Origin: Silvimonas terrae
GTDB taxonomy: Bacteria; Pseudomonadota; Gammaproteobacteria; Burkholderiales; Chitinibacteraceae
Length of the DNA stretch: 64,000 nt
Assembly (NCBI RefSeq): GCF_014202765.1
Contig: NZ_JACHHN010000001.1
Location: 559,639-623,638 of the forward strand
Direction: 5' to 3'
The notes below the pieces were generated by a model. The model made no database searches and was not told where the DNA came from. It worked only from the letters and a program-made list of their open reading frames with translations. The number at the start of each line of letters is the position of its first letter. Within the stretch, counting starts at the first letter, position 1. Shown here piece by piece: positions 27,796 through 36,578 of this stretch. The position numbers were made by a program, and so were the translations under genes.

Positions 27796-29336
27796 GGTTG
27801 CTCCAGCGGATTCATGCTGGGCAGGCGCGCCAGTACGGGGGCCTTGAGCACGCTGCGCAATGCCGTTCTGGGGTCATGCACGCGGCAGGCACGCAGGCAA
27901 ATGCGCGCGGCCGGGCCTTGCATATGGCCCATCAATTCTTCCAGTTCATGCACCAGCGCTTCCAGTACGCTATGTTGTTGTTCTGCCGGCACCACCAACA
28001 CAAAGCTGGCCGTGGAATAGCGTGCGGCATGGCACGATTTGTGGCGGGCAAAAATGGCCAGCCGGCGGCCCAGGTCAGACAACACTTGATCGCCAATGGC
28101 AAAGGAATAGTGCTCGCTGATCTCGTTGAGGTTTTCCAGCCGCACGTTCAACAAGCTGGTGGCCTGGCCGTCCAGCCGCAACAGTTCTTGCTCCAGCCCG
28201 CCGCGCTCAATGGGGGAGAGGTCCGCCCGCAGGGCCAGCCTTGCCTGATTGGCAGCCCGTTGCGAAGCGGCCGCCTGGCGTTCCTGCAGGAGGTCGTTTT
28301 CCTTGCGCGCCTGGATCACTTCCAGCCGCAATTGCAATTGCGCCAGCCGGTTGGGTGAAGGCCGGCAGCCGGGCTCATCCAGCCGTTTCAGATAGGCCAT
28401 ACGTGTGTTGTGATAGGCCTCGTGTGCCGCCAGGGCAGCGTCAAAATGGCCGCGCGCTTCCTCCGAGGTGCACAACACCAGATACAGGGATTGCAGCAGA
28501 TACCCCGTATCAAAGGTGTGGGCGATGGTGATGGCTTCCTGCAAATCGCTTACCGCCGCTTCATAGCGGCCACTGTTGCGATGCAAGCGCGCCAGTTCTT
28601 TCAGGCACTGGACGGTGACCCACGGCGAATCAGCCTTGCGGGCCAGCGTCAGGGCTTCGTTCAGATCACGCTGGGCGCGCTGGCTATTGCCGTTCTGGAA
28701 CGCATGCAGACCCTGGTAATAGAGCGTTTCTGCCCACCAGGTCGGCTCCATTTGCGGGGTGATCAGGTCTTGCGCCACTTGCAGCAAAGGCAGCGCCTGA
28801 TGCGACATATGCTGGCGGACGTAGTCCCCCGCCAGCGCAATGGCGCATTTGGCAATGGTGGCCGGGTCTTTGCTCTGGCAGGCAAATTCATAGGCCTGGC
28901 GGCGCAGGTTTAACGCATGCTGGGTGTTTTCGATCAACTGATAGTAATTGCCGATGCCGGCACAGGCGACGGCGGCCAGTTCGGTCTGGCGGCTCATCAT
29001 GGAAATCTCAAGACACGCCATCCAGGCGTCCAGTGCGCCGGCGTAACGGCCCAGACCGCGCTGGCATTCGGCCATGATCCACAGCGCTTGCGCGCGTTCA
29101 GATGGTGCGTTCTGCAACAGCCGCAACGATCTGCGGGCGGCAGTCAGGCCCTGGCTGAACTGGCGACGTGCCCAGTGCACTTGCGCCTGAGTCACCCAGC
29201 ATTGCGCCAGTTGGGTGCTCGCTTGCGGGTCGACATGGCGACGTGCCCGCCGCAGCAGTTCCAGTGCGCGCGACTGATCCGAGCCAACGCAACGTTGCGC
29301 TTCTTCAATCAGGGCGGCTGGATCAGGTTTAGTCAC
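27792..29336 (-). CDS. TPR protein with degenerate GGDEF domain
   Basis: A 514-residue paralog of the downstream cyclase with the same layout: TPR-like repeats to about residue 330, a linker, then a GGDEF-fold domain. The signature position reads RYSTASF (STASF at 441-445) in place of GGDEF, so it cannot make cyclic di-GMP. The fold is still recognisable from RLENLNEISEHYSFAIGDQVLSDLGR. It could act as a partner or regulator of the active copy, with which it is translationally coupled. The gene starts 295 bp before a convergent-side terminator region with no other gene. Confidence 0.82.
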   Translation of the reverse strand: MTKPDPAALIEEAQRCVGSDQSRALELLRRARRHVDPQASTQLAQCWVTQAQVHWARRQFSQGLTAARRSLRLLQNAPSERAQALWIMAECQRGLGRYAGALDAWMACLEISMMSRQTELAAVACAGIGNYYQLIENTQHALNLRRQAYEFACQSKDPATIAKCAIALAGDYVRQHMSHQALPLLQVAQDLITPQMEPTWWAETLYYQGLHAFQNGNSQRAQRDLNEALTLARKADSPWVTVQCLKELARLHRNSGRYEAAVSDLQEAITIAHTFDTGYLLQSLYLVLCTSEEARGHFDAALAAHEAYHNTRMAYLKRLDEPGCRPSPNRLAQLQLRLEVIQARKENDLLQERQAAASQRAANQARLALRADLSPIERGGLEQELLRLDGQATSLLNVRLENLNEISEHYSFAIGDQVLSDLGRRLAIFARHKSCHAARYSTASFVLVVPAEQQHSVLEALVHELEELMGHMQGPAARICLRACRVHDPRTALRSVLKAPVLARLPSMNPLEQP

Positions 29337-29551
29337 TTTTGGCGGCTTGTTTGCAGGCGGTTCAGGCAGTCTATATTAGAAATTTCTTCCTTGCGATTTT
29401 CGACAGTCGCACCTGTAAAAATGTGGGTTTTTTGCTAAAAATGAGGCATAACCAGTAAGAATCAAATTGTCGATGGCAAACAGATTGCCGGTTTTTTGCA
29501 TTTGTCGGACAAAACCTGGCGCTGATCGATCATGTTGTAAGGATTGACTTA

Positions 29552-29586
29552 CAAATAAAAACGCCCTGAACAAGTCAGGGCGTTTG
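29552..29586 (-). terminator. Terminator of the basic amino acid decarboxylase gene
   Basis: The stem ACGCCCTGA/TCAGGGCGT with a five-base loop is followed on the minus strand by a T run, 46 bp after the stop codon at 29632. Confidence 0.88.
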
Positions 29587-29631
29587 ACGCTTTCTGGCAG
29601 TGGCCTGGCGGCTCCGCCCAAAGGTAGATGT

Positions 29632-31896
29632 TCAGTTCACACAATCGACGTAGTAGCTGGTCACGCCGTTCTCCGGGACCGCTACCAGACCGTGAATATA
29701 GGTCTCGAAACCGGGGAAACGCTGGTTGAATTCGCGCGCAAATTTCAGGTAATCAACAATGGTCTTGTTGAAGACTTCACCCGGAATCAACAGCGGAATG
29801 CCCGGCGGGTAGGGCGTGAGCATCACAGCGGTAACGCGGCCTTCCAGTTCATCCAGCGGTACACGTTCAATCTCGCGGTGCGCCATCTTGGCAAAGGCCT
29901 TGGCGGGTTTGAGCGCCGGCACCAGATCGGACAGATACATTTCGGTCGTCAGGCGGGCTACATCACGCGCCTTGTAGATGCCGTGAATCTGCTGGCACAG
30001 GTCTTTCAGGCCAATGCGCTCGTACTGCGGGAACTGCTGGACGAACTCCGGCAGAATGCGCCACAGCGGCGCGTTCTTGTCGTAGTCATCCTTGAACTGT
30101 TGCAGCGCGGTCAACAGCGTGTTCCAGCGGCCCTTGGTAATGCCGATGGTGAACAGAATGAAGAACGAGTACAGACCGGTTTTCTCGATCACCACACCAT
30201 GCTCGGCCAGATACTTGGAGACGATGGACGCCGGAATACCAGATTCCGAGAAATCGCCGGCCATGTTCAGGCCCGGGGTAATGATGGTGGCCTTGATCGG
30301 GTCCAGCATGTTGAAGCCTTCGGCGACATCGCCAAAGCCATGCCATTCTTCGCCGGCCTTCAACATCCAGGCGTCACGATGATCCAGACCTTCGTCGGTC
30401 AGATCAGCCGGGCCCCAGACCTTGAACCACCAGGAATCGTCGCCGTACTCTTCATCCACCTTGCGCATGGCGCGGCGGAAATCCAGAGCTTCAGACAACG
30501 ATTCTTCCACCAGCGCGGTGCCGCCCGGGGCTTCCATCATGGCCGCGGCCACATCGCAACTGGCGATAATGGCGTACTGCGGGCTGGTGGAGGTATGCAT
30601 CAGATACGCTTCATTGAAAATGTCGCGATCCAGTTTGGTCTGTTCCGCATCCTGCACCAGAATCTGCGAGGCTTGCGAGAGACCGGCCAGCAGCTTGTGG
30701 GTCGATTGCGTGGAGAACACCATGGACTCTTTACAACGCGGACGGCCTTCGCCAATGGCGTGGTAATCGCCATAGAAGTCATGGAACGCCGCGTGCGGCA
30801 ACCAGGCTTCGTCAAAATGCAGGGTTTCAATCTCGCCGTCCAGCAAGCCCTTGATCTCTTCCACGTTGTACATGATGCCGTCGTAGGTCGACTGCGTGAT
30901 GGTCAGCACGCGCGGCTTCACATTCGGGTTGGATTCCAGCTTTTCGCGGCAGAACGGGTTGGCCAGCATCTTTTTGCGGATGGCGTCCGGCTCAAACTCG
31001 CTGCGCGGAATCGGGCCGATGATGCCGTAGTGGTTGCGCGTCGGCATCAGGAACACCGGCACCGCGCCGGTCATCATGATGGCGTGCAGGATGGACTTAT
31101 GGCAGTTGCGATCCACCACCACAATATCGCCCGGCGCCACGGTGGAGTTCCACACAATCTTGTTGGAGGTGGAGGTGCCATTGGTCACGAAGAACAAATG
31201 ATCGGCATTGAAAATGCGCGCTGCATTGCGCTCGGACGCCGCGACCGGGCCGGTGTGATCCAGCAACTGGCCCAGTTCATCTACCGCGTTGCACACGTCG
31301 GCGCGCAGCATGTTCTCGCCAAAGAACTGGTGGAACATCTGACCGACCGGGCTCTTGAGGAACGCCACGCCGCCGGAGTGACCGGGGCAATGCCAGGAGT
31401 ACGAACCGTCTTGCGCATAATGCGTCAGCGCGCGGAAGAACGGCGGGGCCAGAGTATCCAGATAAGACTTGGCTTCACGGATGATGTGGCGTGCCACGAA
31501 CTCCGGCGTGTCTTCATGCATGTGAATGAAGCCATGCAGCTCGCGCAGGATATCGTTGGGGATATGGCGCGCCGTGCGCGTTTCGCCATACAGATAAATC
31601 GGGATATCCGGGTTGCGGCGGCGGATTTCTTCAACAAAGTGCCGCAGACTGGTCAGCGCGGTTCGGGTTTCTTCTGCACTGCCACCACCGAACTCCTCAT
31701 CATCAATCGACAAAATGAACCCGGCAGCGCGGCTTTGTTGCTGCGCAAAGGAAGTCAGATCGCCATAGCTGGTATAGCCAATGACATCCATGCCTTCGGT
31801 TTCAATGGCCGCAGCCAGTTCACGAATCCCTGAACCGCTGGTGTTTTCCGAGCGGAAGTCTTCGTCGATGATCACAAGGGGAAAATAAAATCGCAT
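29632..31896 (-). CDS. Fold-type I PLP decarboxylase for arginine, lysine or ornithine
   Basis: A 754-residue enzyme of the inducible-type basic amino acid decarboxylase family (AdiA, LdcI/CadA, SpeF). It has an N-terminal wing domain resembling a receiver fold, then the PLP-binding domain with FSTQSTHKLLAGLSQ (Lys401 holds PLP), HFDEAWLPHAAFHDFY and SWHCPGHSGGVAFLKSP. ATG at 31896 has AAGGA seven bases upstream and is preferred over an in-frame TTG at 31911. The family removes CO2 to give agmatine, cadaverine or putrescine for polyamine supply or acid resistance. Which amino acid is used cannot be read from sequence. No antiporter gene is adjacent, so a biosynthetic role is plausible. Confidence 0.88.
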   Translation of the reverse strand: MRFYFPLVIIDEDFRSENTSGSGIRELAAAIETEGMDVIGYTSYGDLTSFAQQQSRAAGFILSIDDEEFGGGSAEETRTALTSLRHFVEEIRRRNPDIPIYLYGETRTARHIPNDILRELHGFIHMHEDTPEFVARHIIREAKSYLDTLAPPFFRALTHYAQDGSYSWHCPGHSGGVAFLKSPVGQMFHQFFGENMLRADVCNAVDELGQLLDHTGPVAASERNAARIFNADHLFFVTNGTSTSNKIVWNSTVAPGDIVVVDRNCHKSILHAIMMTGAVPVFLMPTRNHYGIIGPIPRSEFEPDAIRKKMLANPFCREKLESNPNVKPRVLTITQSTYDGIMYNVEEIKGLLDGEIETLHFDEAWLPHAAFHDFYGDYHAIGEGRPRCKESMVFSTQSTHKLLAGLSQASQILVQDAEQTKLDRDIFNEAYLMHTSTSPQYAIIASCDVAAAMMEAPGGTALVEESLSEALDFRRAMRKVDEEYGDDSWWFKVWGPADLTDEGLDHRDAWMLKAGEEWHGFGDVAEGFNMLDPIKATIITPGLNMAGDFSESGIPASIVSKYLAEHGVVIEKTGLYSFFILFTIGITKGRWNTLLTALQQFKDDYDKNAPLWRILPEFVQQFPQYERIGLKDLCQQIHGIYKARDVARLTTEMYLSDLVPALKPAKAFAKMAHREIERVPLDELEGRVTAVMLTPYPPGIPLLIPGEVFNKTIVDYLKFAREFNQRFPGFETYIHGLVAVPENGVTSYYVDCVN

Positions 31897-32407
31897 GCCA
31901 ATGTCCTTCAAATAAAAACATTAGCGCTTCGGGCACGAGGCTTATAGGCGCAACATAAAAAAACGGGCGCTAGAACAGTCTGGCCTGTGTAAAACCAGCG
32001 TTCATCCTCCGCATGGCGGCAGGCGGGCGACAGAAAACATGTGACCTGCAACATGCAAAAACGTTGCAAATCCCTGTCTGTCGCTGGGCCGGAGCCGGTC
32101 TGGGACGTCCTTGAAAGGCGCGTATATTAACGTGTTTTTTCTCCATGAAAATGGAGATTTGATGAAATGCAAAACACACCGGTGACCCGGCATGGCCACA
32201 CACGCGCAAGTCACCTTTGTTTTAGCAGGATATCCCTTTGTAAAACAAAGGATTGAGTGGTGGGGCCGGTCAGGAAAAACCGCGTTGGTTTTTTGCAGAA
32301 AAACCACCGGTTTGGTCGTCATGCGGGATGGGCGGTCAGCACAATCGGCACAGGCCGTAAAAAACCGCTGGCGGGGCGGTTTGCAAGGCGTGTTCCGGAA
32401 CCCGGCT
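31897..32407. promoter_or_regulatory. Long leader region before the decarboxylase gene
   Basis: A 511-bp stretch without a convincing gene. It holds a hairpin TCTCCAT/ATGGAGA (32140-32157) and a set of arms that can pair in two ways: CCTTTGTTTTA (32214-32224) or CCTTTGT (32235-32241) with TAAAACAAAGG (32241-32251). A 58-codon minus-strand frame (32146 to 31970) lies just before the decarboxylase but lacks a ribosome site. Confidence 0.35.
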
Positions 32408-33397
32408 TTACCCCAACCGCGTATGCGCCGCCCGGTGCAAGCGGTCTTGTACCGCTAGCCATGGCGCGGTGTGCGGGGGCAGTTCCAGAAAGATGGTGTG
32501 ATAGCTCTTGCGATCAAGCTGGCGCAGCGTGTCGTAGATTTGCTGCGCGTAGGTCTGCGGGTCGGCGGGCAGGTTGAGGACGTCGATGCCACAGATGGGG
32601 ATATCGCGGCCACCGCAGGTCACCAGCACCACGCGCTGACCGCGTTCAAAGGCCAGGTAGGCCTGGTCGTCCACCACTTTGGCCGCGCCGGTCACCAGGG
32701 GTGTGCGCGGAGAATAGTGGGAGTCGAGCAAGCCGGATACCCGCACTTTGGCGGTGTCCGACTTCTGGTGATGGATCAGCGGCATCCCCAGCAGCGCTTC
32801 AATGGCTTCGCGCGGTACGCCACCGGGGCGCAGCAGGGTGGGCTGTTCACCAGTCAGGCCAACAATGGTCGATTCCACGCCGATGTCACACGGCCCGCCT
32901 TCCAGGACCAAGGACAGGTCATCACCAAATTCATCTCGCACGTGCTGGGCGGTGGTGGGGCTGACATGACCAAAGCGGTTGGCCGAAGGTGCGGCAATGC
33001 CACCGCCAAACTGTTTCAGCAAGGCATGCGCTAGCGGGTGAGACGGTGCGCGGATGCCCACCGTGTCCTGGCCGCCCGTGACGGCGTCAGGAACATGCGG
33101 CTGGCGTTGCAAAATGAGGGTGAGCGGGCCGGGCCAGAACGCCCCTGCGAGTTTGAAGGCGGCGTCCGGAATGTTCTGCGCCCAGTCGGCCAGTTGGGCG
33201 ACGCCGGCAATGTGAACGATCACCGGGTGATCTGCCGGCCGGCCTTTCAGGGCGAAAATGCTGCGCACGGCTTCCGGGTTGTCTGCATCGGCTGCCAGAC
33301 CATAGACCGTCTCGGTCGGTAGCCCCACCAGCCCGCCGGCACGCAGGTGCGCAATGGCGAGGTCGATCTGTTCTTGTTGGGCGGCGGAGACGGTCAT
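32408..33397 (-). CDS. L-threonylcarbamoyladenylate synthase, Sua5 type
   Basis: A 329-residue enzyme that makes threonylcarbamoyl-AMP for the t6A modification of ANN-decoding tRNAs. The YrdC domain (about residues 8-190) has GLPTETVYGLAADA and KGRPADHPVIVHI at the N-terminus, and RAPSHPLAHALLKQFGGGIAAPSANRFG further on. A C-terminal Sua5 extension (about 215-325) separates it from the short TsaC form. It appears to be transcribed singly. Confidence 0.93.
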   Translation of the reverse strand: MTVSAAQQEQIDLAIAHLRAGGLVGLPTETVYGLAADADNPEAVRSIFALKGRPADHPVIVHIAGVAQLADWAQNIPDAAFKLAGAFWPGPLTLILQRQPHVPDAVTGGQDTVGIRAPSHPLAHALLKQFGGGIAAPSANRFGHVSPTTAQHVRDEFGDDLSLVLEGGPCDIGVESTIVGLTGEQPTLLRPGGVPREAIEALLGMPLIHHQKSDTAKVRVSGLLDSHYSPRTPLVTGAAKVVDDQAYLAFERGQRVVLVTCGGRDIPICGIDVLNLPADPQTYAQQIYDTLRQLDRKSYHTIFLELPPHTAPWLAVQDRLHRAAHTRLG

Positions 33398-33452
33398 GGT
33401 GGGTTATCCGGAGATGCAAAGCTCGCCGGATTATACCTGCAGTTGCCCGCGA

Positions 33453-33923
33453 TTAGCGGCCCAGCTTGCGCCCAAGCCAGCCGTCGGCAGAGATCGCCCC
33501 CACGCCGTGGACCACCAGGAACGCGAGGATGGTGCCCCACAACAGATGATCTTTCACGCCGGCGGCATCCAGCGAGGCGTGGTAGGAAATCAGTGCCACT
33601 GCGTTGATCACAAACAGGCCCGCCGCAGAGAAACGACCCGCCAGGCCGATCACCAGCAGGATGGAAAAACCAATTTCACCCGTGGTCGACATCACCGCAG
33701 CCAGTGCGGGTGGCAGGATGGGCACTTTGTATTCATCGGCAAACAGCGCCAGGGTAATGTGCCAGTCGTTCAGTTTGGTCAGGCCCGATAGCCAGAACAC
33801 ATGCGCCACATAAACCCGGGCAACCAGGTCTACCAGCGGGGCGAGTGCGGCGGCCAATGCGGTACCGAAGGCGTACAGCCGGCCAGGCTGCGAGCGGGCG
33901 CAGCGTTCAATCAAGGTATTCAT
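33453..33923 (-). CDS. DoxX family membrane protein of the bufferin operon
   Basis: A 156-residue DoxX-type protein with about four membrane spans. VARVYVAHVFWLSGLTKLNDW near residue 40 is the family signature. ATG at 33923 is taken because AAGGA lies nine bases before it; the longer frame would run into bufC. It is the last gene of the DUF2282-DUF692-DUF2063 operon, where a DoxX gene is the usual fourth partner. Role is unknown; membrane redox or export support for the modified peptide is inferred from context. Confidence 0.85.
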   Translation of the reverse strand: MNTLIERCARSQPGRLYAFGTALAAALAPLVDLVARVYVAHVFWLSGLTKLNDWHITLALFADEYKVPILPPALAAVMSTTGEIGFSILLVIGLAGRFSAAGLFVINAVALISYHASLDAAGVKDHLLWGTILAFLVVHGVGAISADGWLGRKLGR

Positions 33924-33939
33924 GAGGTGGATTCCTTGC

Positions 33940-34674
33940 TCAGGAAATAGCGAAACCGGTGACAAGACCTCGCCCGAACAAGAGGCTGAGCGTGGGTCCA
34001 GGATCAAAATCAGCGCAGATCTGCCAGGCGGCTTCACAGGCCGCGTTGATGTTCAGACCCTGCTGGAGGGTGTCGATCAACCTGGCTGCGGCAGCGTCCA
34101 GCAGGTGTATTTCGTCTCGCAATACCAGGACAGATTCGCCGCCCGCATCCAGTTGGGCTGGCGGCCCGGCGTGGTGCATCCGGTCAATGGCGTGGATAGG
34201 CCAGGCGCCGGACTGCACCACGGTACAGGCTGGATGCAAAGACAAGCGCACCAGACCAAACTCCGCTGGCGATAAACTTTGCAAGGGAGTCAGGTCGGCC
34301 GGTGGTACATCGGCAGCAAAATGCGCACGGTGAACAGCCCAATCCAGCCGGGCCACATCGGCCAGATACGGTAGCGATTGCGCAGGGGCAAACCCGGCGA
34401 TGAAGTCTGCCAGCGCGACACCGTCATCGTGCAGATTGCCGGAGACTGACGGCTGCGCCTGTTGGTAAGCCAATGCCAGTGCATCAAAGTAACTCACACC
34501 CACCAGTGCCATTACGGTGGGAAACCCGGCTTGCAGGGCACTTCCCCGATTGGCTGCGACGTTGCCCCGGTAATAACCCAGGTTGCTGCGCGTCACTGCG
34601 CTGACCGGAACGGCTTCATCCGCGCCGTCATTCAGTGCATCGGCAAAGCGGGCGATGGCGTCGAGGTAGCTCAT
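33940..34674 (-). CDS. bufC: DUF2063-family partner of DUF692 enzyme (BufC/HvfC-like)
   Basis: A 244-residue protein with the N-terminal DUF2063 fold: AIARFADALNDG, then RSNLGYYRGNVAANRGSALQAGFPTVMALVG, a pattern shared by these proteins. In MbnC-like systems this partner docks on the DUF692 enzyme and presents the precursor peptide. ATG at 34674 overlaps the DUF692 stop (ATGA), so the two subunits are translated together. The C-terminal half is a separate, less conserved domain. The gene name follows recent bufferin nomenclature. Confidence 0.85.
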   Translation of the reverse strand: MSYLDAIARFADALNDGADEAVPVSAVTRSNLGYYRGNVAANRGSALQAGFPTVMALVGVSYFDALALAYQQAQPSVSGNLHDDGVALADFIAGFAPAQSLPYLADVARLDWAVHRAHFAADVPPADLTPLQSLSPAEFGLVRLSLHPACTVVQSGAWPIHAIDRMHHAGPPAQLDAGGESVLVLRDEIHLLDAAAARLIDTLQQGLNINAACEAAWQICADFDPGPTLSLLFGRGLVTGFAIS

Positions 34675-35510
34675 GCGGGCACCTTGTTGCTGGCGAGCGT
34701 TTGCGTCAGATGTCGCTGCGCCTGGGCACATTCCGCCAGCAAATCCGGCAAGGGCGGGATATGCGTATCGCGCTCCAGCAACACCGGGCGCGGGCCAGTC
34801 AGCGCCAGTGTGGCGTCCAGCAAAGCCCAGACCTCATCACAGACCGCGGCACCGTGCGTATCGATGACGACGTCAGCACATTGCTCATGCCCGGCTATGT
34901 GGATTTCCCCCACCGCAGCCAGGGGTAGACGCCGGATTTCTGTCAGCGGATCAATGCCATGATTGAGCGCATTGACGTAGAGATTGTTCACGTCCAGCAA
35001 AATGCCACAGCCGGTGCGGGTGACCAGTTCGGCCAGCAGTTCAGCCTCGGTCATCTCCTGGTGTTCAAACACCACGTAACTGGATACGTTTTCCAGCAGG
35101 ATGGGGCGCTTGAGCCGGGTTTGCACCAGATCGATATTGCAGACCAGTTGCTCGATGGCCCCGGCCAGACGCGGCACCGGCAGCAGATCGTTAAAACACT
35201 GGCCGTTATAACGATTCCAGGCCAGATGCTCAGATACTGCAGCGGGCTCGATGGCAGCGACCAGCGCCGCCAGTTGTTCCAGGTGCGCTGTCTGCAATGG
35301 GCCAGGGCTACCCAGCCCCAGGCCCACGCCGTGCAAACTGACCGGATAGCGCTCCCGCACCGCCCGCAACACCGCCAGCGGCGCGCCGCCCCCAAAGTGG
35401 TTTTCGCTATGGACTTCCCACCACGCCACAGTGGGCGCAGTAGCGAGTACCTCCTGAATATGCGGCGAGCGCAAACCCAGACCAGCGGCGAGAGGGAGGG
35501 CGGTGTTCAC
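34671..35510 (-). CDS. bufB: DUF692 multinuclear iron enzyme (BufB/MbnB-like)
   Basis: A 279-residue TIM-barrel protein of the DUF692 family, whose studied members (MbnB) use iron and oxygen to convert cysteine side chains in a precursor peptide into heterocycles. Candidate metal ligands are all present: His60, Glu94/His95, Glu140/Asn141, Asp173, Asn175, His184, Glu202, His204, His208, Asp217 and His219, in motifs such as LLENVSSYV, LLDVNNLYVNALNHG and GEIHIAGHEQ. It sits between its putative precursor gene (35539-35802) and its docking partner. The reaction on this precursor is inferred from family. Confidence 0.9.
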   Translation of the reverse strand: MNTALPLAAGLGLRSPHIQEVLATAPTVAWWEVHSENHFGGGAPLAVLRAVRERYPVSLHGVGLGLGSPGPLQTAHLEQLAALVAAIEPAAVSEHLAWNRYNGQCFNDLLPVPRLAGAIEQLVCNIDLVQTRLKRPILLENVSSYVVFEHQEMTEAELLAELVTRTGCGILLDVNNLYVNALNHGIDPLTEIRRLPLAAVGEIHIAGHEQCADVVIDTHGAAVCDEVWALLDATLALTGPRPVLLERDTHIPPLPDLLAECAQAQRHLTQTLASNKVPA

Positions 35511-35538
35511 GGGTGGCTCCGGTCAGTGGCGGACACAA

Positions 35539-35802
35539 CTACTTGCCCATGGCCTTGGTCATGCCGCCCATTTTTTCGCAGGTGCCTGCCGGTACGTATT
35601 TCCAGTCACCGGCATCCATGTCTTTTTTGGCCTGGCCAGCGCAAGCATGACCATTACCTGCACAATCGTTCTGGCCGGCTTTGGCGATGCCATAACACTT
35701 TTCGTTATTGGCATTGGCGTCCGCAGCATGGGCAGACAGGGCGACACCGCAGGTGAGGGCAGCGGCGAAGGCAGAGGCGATAAGGCGTTGCTTTTGATCC
35801 AT
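35539..35802 (-). CDS. bufA: DUF2282 bufferin-type RiPP precursor
   Basis: An 87-residue precursor. A Sec signal peptide (residues 1-26, ending SAHA) precedes a mature part with exactly four cysteines: Cys36 in [11 protein letters not shown], Cys47 in NDCAG, Cys54 in HACAG and Cys75 in PAGTC. These match the conserved core of DUF2282 proteins. Recent work on Caulobacter and Haemophilus links such peptides, modified by DUF692/DUF2063 proteins, to copper binding. It is the first gene of the four-gene operon. No sigma factor or anti-sigma gene is adjacent. The assignment to bufferins rests on the operon and the cysteine pattern. Confidence 0.88.
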   Translation of the reverse strand: MDQKQRLIASAFAAALTCGVALSAHAADANANNEKCYGIAKAGQNDCAGNGHACAGQAKKDMDAGDWKYVPAGTCEKMGGMTKAMGK

Positions 35803-35871
35803 GATGTTTCTCCGTCAGACAAGGGTTGGTTTTTGCGATTTCAGGTCACCATAGAGTGGCCTTGCTAGCTT

Positions 35872-35898
35872 GGTCGCACCCGTTTGCCATCCATTACA
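35872..35898 (-). promoter_or_regulatory. Possible ECF-type promoter before bufA
   Basis: On the minus strand TGTAA (35898-35894) and CGACC (35876-35872) are 17 bases apart, a layout like ECF sigma factor promoters that drive some bufferin operons. It lies about 70 bp before the bufA start. The match is short and could be chance. Confidence 0.25.
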
Positions 35899-35995
35899 GC
35901 ATGACAAATAATTTTTTTGAATTTATCCAGAAAACGCGCCCGAGGGGTGGTGGCGCAGGTTGTCAGTGATGAAGGACGGGCGTAGGCTCGGATTG

Positions 35996-36011
35996 TCCCG
36001 ATCGTTCGATA
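35996..36011. promoter_or_regulatory. Operator-like palindrome just before tetR
   Basis: TCCCGATCGTTCGATA matches 13 of 16 bases of the perfect palindrome at 37187-37202 and ends six bases before the TetR start codon. Autoregulation is inferred. Confidence 0.6.
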
Positions 36012-36017
36012 CAGACT

Positions 36018-36578
36018 ATGGCTGCAGCTACCTCAACGCGTGAAGAAGTGGTCGATACCCTGATGCAGGTGTTTCGCGACTACGGTTATGACGGCGCCAG
36101 CCTGTCGATCTTGTCTGAAGCCACCGGGCTGGGCCGCTCCAGCCTGTACCACTATTTTCCCAATGGCAAATCCGACATGGGTACCGCCGTGTTGCTGCGC
36201 GCCGGCGAGTTTGTGCGCGATAACATGCTCGCCCCACTGGCGGCCCAGGGCGACCCGCGTGCGCGGATGCAGGCGTTTGCCGCCGCGCTGGATACCTTCT
36301 ATGCCGGTGGCAAAAATGCTTGCCTGACCAATGTATTTGCGGTGGGGGAAGCAGGGGACTTGTTCGGAAAGCGCTTGGGCGAGCGCTTGCAGATCCTGAT
36401 CAATGCATTGGCCGATGTAGCGCATGAGGCCGGTTTTGCTGATGCAGATGCCCGCCGCCGGGCCGAAGATGTGGTGATCTCTATTCACGGCGCGTTGGTG
36501 GTGAGTCATGCCATGGGAGATACGGCGATATTCCGGCGGGTGGTGGGGGAGCTGGCGGAGCGGTTACTGGGGGAGTGA
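36018..36578 (+). CDS. TetR/AcrR regulator of the GST-oxidase operon
   Basis: A 186-residue repressor. The helix-turn-helix (residues 8-55) contains DGASLSILSEATGLGRSSLYHYFPNG, and the C-terminal part is a small ligand-binding domain of the YxaF/LmrA-like kind. A partial palindrome lies directly before its ATG, and a perfect version lies in the promoter of the next operon 610 bp downstream. This suggests it represses both itself and the GST gene until an electrophile or other ligand is bound. Confidence 0.85.
   Translation: MAAATSTREEVVDTLMQVFRDYGYDGASLSILSEATGLGRSSLYHYFPNGKSDMGTAVLLRAGEFVRDNMLAPLAAQGDPRARMQAFAAALDTFYAGGKNACLTNVFAVGEAGDLFGKRLGERLQILINALADVAHEAGFADADARRRAEDVVISIHGALVVSHAMGDTAIFRRVVGELAERLLGE

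Noticed and set aside
29584..31833. A 749-codon open frame on the plus strand
   Set aside because: It lies wholly opposite the decarboxylase gene, whose motifs are clear. Its protein is rich in His, Arg and Gln, as expected for a mirror of GC-rich coding DNA.
32192..32458. An 88-codon plus-strand frame before sua5
   Set aside because: No ribosome site or motif, and it overlaps the end of the sua5 gene on the other strand.
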